Assembly: GCA_958346165.1 (NCBI GenBank)
Contig: CATVQO010000014.1
Coordinates: forward strand, 1-17,479
Origin: an uncultured Collinsella sp.
GTDB lineage: Bacteria; Actinomycetota; Coriobacteriia; Coriobacteriales; Coriobacteriaceae
Direction of reading: 5' to 3'
Length of the DNA: 17,479 bases
Shown here: positions 1-6,134 of the stretch, piece after piece
Numbering within the stretch: the stretch's first letter is position 1
How the letters are laid out: every line of letters begins with the position of its first letter
Position numbers and translations under genes: made by a program
Notes under the pieces: model-generated
What the model was told of the DNA's origin: nothing
Seen by the model: only the letters and a program-made list of their open reading frames with translations
Databases searched by the model: none

Positions 1-115
1 CGACGGCGTCGGCCTCGGCCATGCGGTCCTTCCAAAAGAGATCGAAATCCGATGGACGGGGCATAGCGCCTCGATATTCACCAAATTGCTGTTGTAGCTC
101 CTGAGCACTTGGCAT
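1..115 (-). CDS. Acetylxylan esterase / cephalosporin-C deacetylase-like protein, N-terminal fragment
   Basis: The fragment is the first 38 codons of a gene that continues beyond the left edge. Read from the ATG at 115-113, it contains residues such as QELQQQFGEYRG, then MPRPSDFDLFWKDRM. This N-terminal layout (a Leu/Tyr-rich helix, then P-x-DFDxFW followed by an acidic helix) resembles the AXE1 acetylxylan esterase/cephalosporin-C deacetylase family, whose members remove acetyl groups from sugars. The Ser-Asp-His catalytic residues lie outside the window, so the family call rests on the N-terminus alone. A second in-frame ATG at 64-62 is possible, but the upstream start keeps the family-like first helix. 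The ribosome binding site is weak: AAAGG lies about 15 bases upstream. It is co-directional with the opp operon but separated from oppF by a strong hairpin, so it may be expressed only by readthrough or from an unseen promoter. Confidence 0.5.
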   Translation of the reverse strand, partial: MPSAQELQQQFGEYRGAMPRPSDFDLFWKDRMAEADAV

Positions 116-151
116 GGCTCGTGAACCCAACCTTTCGAAATCGCAACGGAG

Positions 152-179
152 GTGCGCCCGGCAAGGGAACCGGGCGCAC
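152..179 (-). terminator. Strong stem-loop after oppF (terminator-like)
   Basis: A perfect 10-base-pair GC-rich inverted repeat (GTGCGCCCGG / CCGGGCGCAC) encloses an 8-base loop. It starts 16 bases after the oppF stop, between oppF and the esterase-like gene. The position suggests it ends or attenuates the opp transcript or protects its 3' end. No T-run follows on the minus strand, so it is not a textbook intrinsic terminator. Confidence 0.55.
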
Positions 180-195
180 GGGAGGGAAAGCGAGG

Positions 196-1023
196 CTACT
201 CGCCGAGCTTGGGATGCAGCAGCGACGGCGCAGCGCCAAGCAGCATCTTGGTGTAGGGGTCCTGAGGGTGCTGGAAGACCTGCTTGGCCTCGCCCTGCTC
301 GACGATCTTGCCGCCATTCATAACGATGATGTCGTCAGAGATATAGCGGACCGTCTGGATGTCATGGCTGATGAACACCATGGCCAGGCCGAGCTCCTTC
401 TTAAGGTCGGTCAGCAGGTTCAGAATCTGCGCGCGGACCGAAACGTCCAGAGCCGAGGTGGGCTCGTCGGCGATGATGGCATCGGGGTTCAGCGACAGGG
501 CACGGGCAATTGCGACGCGCTGGCGCTGGCCGCCCGAAAGCTGGCCGGGAAGAACCTCGGCGGCGGAGCTGGGCAGACCGGTGAGCTCCAAGAGCTCCTT
601 GACGCGCTTCTCCTGCTCGGCCTCGGTACCCAGGTTGTGGACGCGCATGGGGTCGAGCAGTTGCTCGCGAACGACCATGCGGGGATTGAGCGCCGTGGCC
701 GGGTTCTGGAACACGACCGAGATGACGCGACCCATGTGGCGACGGTCCTCGGCGGTACGTTTGGTAACGTCCTTGCCCTTAAAGTAGACCTTGCCGCTCG
801 TGGGGGCCTGCAGGCCGCACATGACGTTGGCGGTGGTGGACTTTCCGCAACCGGACTCGCCGACGATGCCGATGGTCTGTCCGGGCATGAGCTTAATCGT
901 TACACCCTGGACGGCGTGAACCAGGTTGGGGTGCAGAATCGAGCCGGTACGGGTCCTAAAGGTGACGTGGACGTCATCAAGGAAGATGATCGGCTCGACG
1001 CCGTTGACTGCGGTCTCGCTCAT
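196..1023 (-). CDS. oppF: Peptide ABC transporter ATP-binding protein (OppF/DppF type)
   Basis: This is one of two cytoplasmic ATPase domains that power the peptide importer encoded by this operon. The 275-residue chain has every ABC signature: Walker A GESGCGKST (55-63), Q-loop Gln106, signature LSGGQRQR (162-169), Walker B AIIADEPT (182-189), D-loop SALD (190-193) and H-loop His220. The PYTKMLL motif near residue 257 marks the oligopeptide-transporter C-terminal region. That region stops soon afterwards, so the protein is shorter than typical OppF/DppF (about 320 residues) and lacks the cysteine-bearing tail of many relatives. The ATG directly abuts the TAG of the upstream fusion gene. It is preceded by an excellent GGAGGTGAT site (1028-1036, 4-base spacing), which supports coupled, efficient translation. 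Membership of the Opp/Dpp family is secure; the exact peptide or other substrate is not visible. Confidence 0.93.
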   Translation of the reverse strand: MSETAVNGVEPIIFLDDVHVTFRTRTGSILHPNLVHAVQGVTIKLMPGQTIGIVGESGCGKSTTANVMCGLQAPTSGKVYFKGKDVTKRTAEDRRHMGRVISVVFQNPATALNPRMVVREQLLDPMRVHNLGTEAEQEKRVKELLELTGLPSSAAEVLPGQLSGGQRQRVAIARALSLNPDAIIADEPTSALDVSVRAQILNLLTDLKKELGLAMVFISHDIQTVRYISDDIIVMNGGKIVEQGEAKQVFQHPQDPYTKMLLGAAPSLLHPKLGE

Positions 1024-3039
1024 CTACATCACCTCCGCGTGAGGGGTCAAACCATTTGCCTTGAGCACCTCGTCGGGGAGCTCGGAATAGAAGTGCTCGG
1101 TGCCGGGCACGCGCTTGAAGACCGGACGGGTGTCCAGGCCAATGCGCGGATGGCTCGAGCGGGGTGCGAAGCGATCGCCCTTGGGGAAATCGCGCGGGCT
1201 CGGAACGGCGCCGGGCACCTGGTGCAGGCGGCCCGAACCGCTCTCGATGGACAGGACGGAACCCAGAAGGCCGCGGGTGTACTCGTGAATCGGGTTGGTG
1301 AGCAGCTCCTTGGTGGGCGCCTGCTCGATAACCTGGCCGGCGTACATAACCGTGATGTTATGAGCGACCTCGGCGACCAGTGCCAGGTCGTGCGAAACGA
1401 AGATCATGGCAAAGCCGAGCTTGGCCTGAAGATCGTTAAGCAGCTTGATGACCTGCTTCTGGACGGTAACGTCCAGAGCGGTCGTGGGCTCGTCGCAGAT
1501 GACCAGTTTGGGGTCGCGGGTAAGGGCCATAGCGATCAGAACGCGCTGACGCTGACCACCGGAAAGCTCATGCGGATAGCTCTCGAGCGTACGCTTGGGG
1601 TCGAGGCCCACGAGCTCCAGGAGCTCCTCGGCGCTACGGGTACCGCCGCGCTTGGTGAGCTGCTTCATCTGGGCGGAAATGAGCATGGAGGGGTTGAGCG
1701 AGGACAGGGCGTCCTGATAGACCATGGCGATATCGGTACCGCGCAGGCCGAACCACTCCTTCTTGCTCATCTTGAGCAGGTCGCGGCCCTCCCAGAGAAC
1801 CTCACCGGAAAGATGCTCGTCATCGTCGGTCAGGCCCATGATGGCCAGCGTGGTGATGGACTTACCGCAGCCGGACTCACCGACCAGGCCCATGGTCTGG
1901 CCAGGACGGACATCAAAGTTGACATGATCGACGACGTTGATATCACCGTGGTGCTCAAACTGGATGCAGAAATCACGGACCGAAAGGATCGGCTCAACGG
2001 ACTCATCGGGCACATGGCGGTCGTTACGCTTGAGCTCGACATCGCGCAGGGCGCCAAGACGGGCGGACAGAGACTGAGCCTGCTCCTTGTAAGCGCGAAC
2101 GGGGTCGGAGACCAGCAGGTCGGCCTCGCGGCGCTTGGAGGAATCGGTCGGATCCAGGGCGGCGGAGGGAGCAGCGGCCATGGCGTCGGTAATGCCCTCG
2201 GAGAGGATGTTGAGCGCCAGGCAGGTGATCATGATAGCCAGACCCGGGAACAGCGCCTGCCACCAACGGCCAGCGAGCACGCCACCGCGGGCGTCGGCGA
2301 GGATGTTGCCCCAGGTAGCGGTGGGCTCCTGGATACCAGCGCCGATAAAGGTCAGCGAGGCCTCGAAGATGATGGCGTCGGCGACCAGGGTAACGGTGAA
2401 GACCATGATCGGGGCGATGCAGTTACGCAGAACATGCTTGATCAAAATCCACGGAGCCTTGGCGCCGGAAACGATGACCGCGCGGACATAGTCCTCGCCG
2501 TACTCGGACACGATGTTGGCGCGCACGATACGGGCAATCTGCGGAGTGTACATAAAGCCAATGGCGAAGATGATCGACGGCACGGAATTGCCCAGGATGG
2601 AGACGAAGACGGCAGCGAGGGCGATGCCCGGGATGGACATGATGATGTCCAGGATGCGCATGATCGCCTCGGAAACGGACTTGCGCGAAACCGCCGCGAG
2701 GGCGCCCACGACCGAGCCGCAGACCAGAGCCATGGCGGTGGCGCCAAAGCCGATAATCAGCGAGTAACGACCACCGTAGAGCATACGCGACAGAATGTCG
2801 CGACCCTTATCGTCGGTACCGAAGATAAATCCGTTGCCGGGAGCCTGGCGAGCCGTAAAGATCTCGACCGGGCTATAGGGGGCAAGAAGGGGCGCCAGAA
2901 TCGCAGTCAGGGCGACCAGCACCAGCACGACGGCGGCAATCTTAGAAGACAACGTCATCTTCTTCCAGCCACCGAGCTTGAGCCCCTTGGAGGCAGCCTT
3001 CTCGAGCTGCTCGGTTTGCTTCTCTCGAATCTTTACCAT
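1024..3039 (-). CDS. Fused peptide ABC transporter permease-ATPase (OppC-OppD fusion)
   Basis: A single 671-residue chain joins an OppC/DppC permease (about 1-290) to an OppD/DppD ATPase (about 348-600). The permease half has a first membrane helix at about 33-53, the family segment FGTDDKGRDILSR (73-85) and an EAA-type coupling loop around 179-206 with DYVRAVIVSGA. A polar linker (about 290-347) follows. The ATPase has Walker A GESGCGKSI (387-395), Q-loop Gln442, signature LSGGQRQR (492-499), Walker B LVICDEPT (512-519), ALD (521-523) and His550. The tail carries the HEYTRGLLGSV and VPGAVPSP elements of the oligopeptide-transporter C-terminal domain, but no cysteine after Cys515. The reading frame is continuous, and the ATPase half has no separate start or ribosome site that stands out. 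Three bases separate its ATG from the oppB stop. Fusions of this kind are annotated in other actinobacteria, so this is a real architecture rather than an assembly error. Confidence 0.92.
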   Translation of the reverse strand: MVKIREKQTEQLEKAASKGLKLGGWKKMTLSSKIAAVVLVLVALTAILAPLLAPYSPVEIFTARQAPGNGFIFGTDDKGRDILSRMLYGGRYSLIIGFGATAMALVCGSVVGALAAVSRKSVSEAIMRILDIIMSIPGIALAAVFVSILGNSVPSIIFAIGFMYTPQIARIVRANIVSEYGEDYVRAVIVSGAKAPWILIKHVLRNCIAPIMVFTVTLVADAIIFEASLTFIGAGIQEPTATWGNILADARGGVLAGRWWQALFPGLAIMITCLALNILSEGITDAMAAAPSAALDPTDSSKRREADLLVSDPVRAYKEQAQSLSARLGALRDVELKRNDRHVPDESVEPILSVRDFCIQFEHHGDINVVDHVNFDVRPGQTMGLVGESGCGKSITTLAIMGLTDDDEHLSGEVLWEGRDLLKMSKKEWFGLRGTDIAMVYQDALSSLNPSMLISAQMKQLTKRGGTRSAEELLELVGLDPKRTLESYPHELSGGQRQRVLIAMALTRDPKLVICDEPTTALDVTVQKQVIKLLNDLQAKLGFAMIFVSHDLALVAEVAHNITVMYAGQVIEQAPTKELLTNPIHEYTRGLLGSVLSIESGSGRLHQVPGAVPSPRDFPKGDRFAPRSSHPRIGLDTRPVFKRVPGTEHFYSELPDEVLKANGLTPHAEVM

Positions 3040-3042
3040 AAT

Positions 3043-3999
3043 CTACACCGTCCTGATGCGCGGGTTGATGAGCAGGTAGAGCATGTCAACCACGATGTTG
3101 ATGATGATGAAGGCGAGAGCAACGACGATAACGACGCCCTGAACCAGGTTCGCCTCGTTGCCCTGAACGCCCTGCAGAATCGCAGTGCCCATGCCGGGGA
3201 GGTTGAAGATAACCTCGATGACGACGGCGCCGCCCATGAGGTAACCGATCTTAAGACCGAGGGTGGTGACCGGGGTGATCAGCGCATTGCGAAGAACGTT
3301 GATGCCGACGACGACCTTCTCGGGAACGCCGGCGCCGCGAGCCATACGGACATAATCCTTGTCGAGCTCCTCGACCATGGCGGTACGCACGATACGAGTC
3401 ATCTGGCCCGTCAGCGGAAATGCCAAGGCGATAGCGGGCATGATCATACGTCCCAGATAGCCAACCGGATTCGTGGTGAAGTGAGGCAGAGCACCCGATG
3501 CCGGGAGCACCTTAAGGTAGGAAGAGAACAGCAGGATCAACAGAACGGCAAGCCAGAACGACGGGGTTGCCAAGCCGGCGATGGAAAAGACGCGGATCAC
3601 TTGGTCCGGCCATTTGTCGCGATACAGTGCCGCGATGACGCCGAGCAAAAACGAAACGACCGCACCGATGGCAAGACCGATAAAGGTCAGCTGCATCGTG
3701 ACGGGCAGGGCCGTGGAGATGCGCTTGGCAACGGAGTTGCGAGCAGCACCATAGGTGCCCATGTCGCCATGGATCAAATCGCCCATATAGCGCACGTAGC
3801 GCACGGGCCAGGGGTCGTCCAGACCATACTTCTCATGGTACTCGGCAACCGCCTCGGGCGAGGCACCGTCACCCAACGCCGTGTAGGCGGGGTCGGTCTT
3901 GGAGAACGACATAAGGAAGAACACCAGGACGGTGACGCCCAATGCCATGATCGGCAGCGCCACAAGACGCCTTCCAATCAAACGTAGCAAGTTGTTCAC
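3043..3999 (-). CDS. oppB: Peptide ABC transporter permease (OppB/DppB type)
   Basis: This inner-membrane permease subunit pairs with the OppC half of the fusion protein to form the peptide channel. The start is the GTG at 3999-3997 (318 residues). AAAGGGGAG at 4005-4013 lies 5 bases before it, and the following residues (MNNLLRLIGRRL, then a long hydrophobic helix) match the usual DppB N-terminus. The frame remains open to a TTG at 4032, but that would place the ribosome site inside the coding sequence. The EAA coupling loop lies near residues 209-237 (DYVRMARGAGV at 215-225), and the C-terminus has the family ending INPRIR. Several hydrophobic segments fit six membrane spans. It lies 157 bases downstream of oppA, an interval filled with hairpins, and 3 bases before the fusion gene. 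Confidence 0.94.
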   Translation of the reverse strand: MNNLLRLIGRRLVALPIMALGVTVLVFFLMSFSKTDPAYTALGDGASPEAVAEYHEKYGLDDPWPVRYVRYMGDLIHGDMGTYGAARNSVAKRISTALPVTMQLTFIGLAIGAVVSFLLGVIAALYRDKWPDQVIRVFSIAGLATPSFWLAVLLILLFSSYLKVLPASGALPHFTTNPVGYLGRMIMPAIALAFPLTGQMTRIVRTAMVEELDKDYVRMARGAGVPEKVVVGINVLRNALITPVTTLGLKIGYLMGGAVVIEVIFNLPGMGTAILQGVQGNEANLVQGVVIVVALAFIIINIVVDMLYLLINPRIRTV

Positions 4000-4039
4000 G
4001 TTCTCTCCCCTTTCTTTTGTCGGTAGGACCAACTGGTAT

Positions 4040-4057
4040 ATGAGTACGGGTACTCAT
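4040..4057. repeat. 8-bp palindrome in the oppA-oppB gap
   Basis: ATGAGTAC and GTACTCAT are separated by two bases, giving a perfect inverted repeat. In RNA it would form a short stem with a 4-base loop once the innermost pair opens. It lies about 40 bases before the oppB start in the transcript and is one of three inverted repeats in this gap. Confidence 0.5.
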
Positions 4058-4060
4058 TAC

Positions 4061-4094
4061 AAGACCCGAGCGACATCGTTGCCGCCCGGGTCTT
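4061..4094 (-). terminator. Stem-loop between oppA and oppB (attenuator or mRNA-stabiliser candidate)
   Basis: AAGACCCG (4061-4068) pairs with CGGGTCTT (4087-4094). The 18-base interior can form a further short helix (GCGAC with GTTGC). No long T-run follows on the minus strand. In binding-protein-dependent transporters, such structures after the binding-protein gene commonly protect its mRNA or reduce readthrough, so the lipoprotein is made in excess over the permeases. That role is inferred here. Confidence 0.5.
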
Positions 4095-4141
4095 TGTTTC
4101 AACTATGAGGATACGGCCCCAATGACCGACATCCTGCATAC

Positions 4142-4157
4142 AGACTCAAGCGAGTCT
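4142..4157 (-). repeat. Short hairpin overlapping the oppA stop codon
   Basis: AGACTC and GAGTCT surround the 4-base loop AAGC. The arm nearest oppA includes one base of its TAA. It is the first of three stem-loops that oppA transcripts meet before oppB. Confidence 0.4.
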
Positions 4158-5770
4158 TACGCCTTGACGGTCGCAACGCCCCTGAAGGACATGCTCGTCG
4201 TGCCGATGCCCTTGAAGCCATCGAGGGCCTCGCCGTTGGGCGCAGTGGACGGATCGTCCCAGGAAGCGGAGACGGTCTTGACGTGGACAACGGGGTACAG
4301 AACGGCGTTGTCGGCAATGATGTCGAAGCACTCGTTCCACTTCTTCTGCTGCTCGTCGCCCTCGGCGGCAAGAGCCTCGTCCATGAGACTGTGGAGCTTC
4401 TGCCACTCAGCGGACTCCTTCCACGGGCAACGGGTCTGCATCCAGACGTTGTCGCCGTACCACCAGTTGAGCAGCAGGTCGGGGTCGGCGCCGAAGCAGG
4501 AAGGATCGCCAGGGGCAAGGAGGATATCGTAGGCCTCGCCGCCGTCGATGGCAGCGTAGGTGGCCGGCGAGGTATCGGTCTGGATGGTCACATCGAAGCC
4601 GAGAGCGTCGAGGTCGTTCTTGACCTGGGCGGCCATGCCCTTAATCTGCTCGTTGTCGGTGGTGCGCAGGGTGATGGCACCCGGGGTGATGCCAGACTCC
4701 TCGATGAGCTTCTTAGCCTTCTTGGCGTCGGTCTTGTACACCGTGGAAGCCTCATGATAGTTGGTGAAGCTCTTGGGCAGGTAGCAGCTGGCAGCGGTGG
4801 CAAGGCCGGCGAAGGTGTTGCTGACCATCTTCTCGGTGTCGAGCGCATACATGACAGCCTGACGGACCTTGACGTTGTTCCAAGGCTCCTTGGCGACGTT
4901 GAACATGATGAAGCGGGTGCCGAAACCCTGAACGTTATCGATCTTGCAGCCGGCGCTCTCGAGCTGGTCGACGGCGTCAGCGGTAACGAGCTCCATAACG
5001 AGCGTGGAGCCCTCCTGCTGAGCGGTAACGCGAGCGGTGGGGTCGGTCAGGATGCTGTACTGGATCTTCTTATCCTCGGCAGCATACTCACCGTTGTACT
5101 CGGGGTTGGGAACCAGGGTGATCTCGGTATCGGAGATAGAGTCGTACATCCAGGGGCCGGAACCGATCGGCTGCTTGGCGCGATCCTCCTCGGTCTGGGT
5201 GGCCGGGGTAACGCGGACGATGGCCAGACGATCCTTGAGCAGGGAGAAGTTGGGGACCTTAGTCTTGACCGTCACGGTGCTGGCGTCCTTGGCCTCGATG
5301 GACTCGAAGGGCTGGAAGAACGGAGCATAGGTAGCGGAAGCGGCGCAAGCGGTGTAGGAGGCAACGACATCGTCAGCGGTGACCTCGGTGCCATCGGAGA
5401 ACTTGGCGCCCTTGCGGATGGTGACCTCGAAAGTGGTGTCGTCCACAGACTTGGGATCGTCGGTGGCGAGCTCGTTGAAGGTGCTGTAGTCGTGGTAATC
5501 GATGCCGTAGAGGCCCTCGACGACGTGCCAGTTAGCACCCAGGCCCACAGCGGAGCCGGTGCTGGCGGGATCGAAGCTGGACGGAGCGTAAGCGGAACCA
5601 GCGGTGATCACGCCGCCGCCACGGTTGGCGGAATCGGTGGAACCGGAAGCGGAACCTTCGTCGCTAGAGCTGCCACCGCAGCCAGTGAGACCAAGCCCTG
5701 CGACAGCAGCGACGCTGCCGGTGAGGCCGAGGAACGAACGCCTGGACATACCCTTGTTGATGATGGCCAT
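4157..5770 (-). CDS. oppA: Peptide-binding lipoprotein of the ABC transporter (OppA/DppA, SBP family 5)
   Basis: This is the extracytoplasmic substrate-binding protein that captures peptides and delivers them to OppB-OppC. The start chosen is the ATG at 5770-5768 (537 residues), because AGGAGA lies 4 bases upstream; an upstream TTG at 5785 would contain that site. The N-terminus carries a twin-arginine-like motif SRRSFLGL (9-16), a hydrophobic stretch and the lipobox LTGC with Cys31. This suggests a Tat-exported, lipid-anchored protein. A Gly/Ser-rich linker follows. The mature part has family-5 features, including the FDPAST segment near the N-terminus and FSDGTEVTADDVVASY. The ligand cannot be told from sequence; peptides are most likely from the operon, though the family also includes nickel and glycan binders. 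It is first in the operon and followed by three stem-loops. Confidence 0.93.
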   Translation of the reverse strand: MAIINKGMSRRSFLGLTGSVAAVAGLGLTGCGGSSSDEGSASGSTDSANRGGGVITAGSAYAPSSFDPASTGSAVGLGANWHVVEGLYGIDYHDYSTFNELATDDPKSVDDTTFEVTIRKGAKFSDGTEVTADDVVASYTACAASATYAPFFQPFESIEAKDASTVTVKTKVPNFSLLKDRLAIVRVTPATQTEEDRAKQPIGSGPWMYDSISDTEITLVPNPEYNGEYAAEDKKIQYSILTDPTARVTAQQEGSTLVMELVTADAVDQLESAGCKIDNVQGFGTRFIMFNVAKEPWNNVKVRQAVMYALDTEKMVSNTFAGLATAASCYLPKSFTNYHEASTVYKTDAKKAKKLIEESGITPGAITLRTTDNEQIKGMAAQVKNDLDALGFDVTIQTDTSPATYAAIDGGEAYDILLAPGDPSCFGADPDLLLNWWYGDNVWMQTRCPWKESAEWQKLHSLMDEALAAEGDEQQKKWNECFDIIADNAVLYPVVHVKTVSASWDDPSTAPNGEALDGFKGIGTTSMSFRGVATVKA

Positions 5771-5839
5771 GTCTTCTCCTATCAATAGAGAATCTTACTC
5801 GGGAGCACCTAGACGTGCCCCCGCGCAACTTGCGGACGA

Positions 5840-5867
5840 TATATACCTTACCTACCGACGAACCCAA
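5840..5867 (-). promoter_or_regulatory. Candidate oppA promoter
   Basis: On the minus strand a TTGGGT (-35, 5862-5867) is followed after 16 bases by TATATA (-10, 5840-5845). Transcription would start near 5833 and leave a leader of about 60 bases before the oppA ATG. The match is moderate. A second candidate -35, TTGTCA (5940-5945), lies farther upstream but has only a weak -10. Confidence 0.35.
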
Positions 5868-5888
5868 CTGAGGTGCCGCGCTCGGCGA

Positions 5889-5971
5889 CCGATACATACA
5901 TACGCTTGAACGGTATTTACTACCGTTCACCGAATTCATTGACAAATGATTCGCCAGACAGTATGTATCGG
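5889..5971. repeat. 11-bp inverted repeat enclosing the oppA palindrome
   Basis: CCGATACATAC (5889-5899) and GTATGTATCGG (5961-5971) are exact reverse complements 61 bases apart. The left arm is part of a triple ATAC tandem (5892-5903). The arms bracket the 9-bp palindrome. They could be paired operator half-sites for DNA looping or the base of a long RNA stem. Confidence 0.55.
5907..5929. promoter_or_regulatory. Perfect 9-bp palindrome, operator candidate upstream of oppA
   Basis: TGAACGGTA and TACCGTTCA flank a 5-base AT-rich spacer. This is the size and symmetry expected of a dimeric helix-turn-helix regulator site. It lies 40-62 bases upstream of the candidate -35 element and overlaps the weaker upstream promoter candidate. 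No regulator gene is in the window, so the bound protein is unknown. Confidence 0.5.
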
Positions 5972-6011
5972 CGAGGTGAGATATCAGTCTTCGTCAACCC
6001 GCAGGATAGCA

Positions 6012-6057
6012 GGGTTTTCGCTTGGGTTAGTCAAACGTTTTAGCGTTAATAAAACCC
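6012..6057. repeat. Inverted repeat downstream of uvrC
   Basis: GGGTTTT (6012-6018) and AAAACCC (6051-6057) are reverse complements. Just inside them CGCT (6019-6022) can pair with AGCG (6042-6045) across a small bulge. It starts about 78 bases after the uvrC stop and could be a weak 3' structure for that transcript. No clear T-run marks it as an intrinsic terminator on the minus strand. Confidence 0.35.
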
Positions 6058-6134
6058 GAAATCAGCAGGCAATCATGGCGAAATAAATGGTTGAAAATCG
6101 CGCAATCATGTATATCAGTTGTTTAGGCTCGTGT

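Larger units (their letters stand above)
5771..6134. other. 364-base intergenic control region between uvrC end and oppA start
   Basis: No credible gene lies here. From the right it holds the sequence after the uvrC stop, which has no obvious terminator, and two copies of GCAATCATG (6069-6077 and 6102-6110). Next come a stem-type inverted repeat at 6012-6057 and an 11-bp inverted repeat at 5889-5899/5961-5971 that encloses a perfect 9-bp palindrome at 5907-5929. A possible promoter and the oppA ribosome site at about 5776-5780 complete it. The region is visibly more AT-rich than the genes around it. Confidence 0.7.

Noticed and set aside
109..3987. A very long open frame (1292 codons) on the plus strand, opposite the opp genes
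   Set aside because: It lies exactly antisense to oppB, the fusion gene and oppF, which have full family motifs. Its own translation is low-complexity (rich in Gly, Asp, His, Gln, Arg) without recognisable domains. GC-rich, codon-biased genes often leave the antisense frame free of stops.
3043..4032. A longer oppB starting at TTG 4032
   Set aside because: The strong AAAGGGGAG site would be inside the coding region, and the additional 11 residues do not look like the family N-terminus.
4283..5788. A 501-codon plus-strand frame opposite oppA
   Set aside because: It is antisense to a clear lipoprotein gene and made of repetitive Gly/Val/Leu/Asp-rich sequence with no domain.
5907..5929. GAAC...GTTC symmetry read as an SOS box before oppA
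   Set aside because: The spacing between GAAC and GTTC is 13 bases instead of 4, and the gene is not a repair gene. It fits a different regulator.
6069..6110. Two copies of GCAATCATG as a possible repeat array or attachment site
   Set aside because: There are only two 9-base copies in AT-rich sequence, with no integrase, tRNA or further copies nearby.
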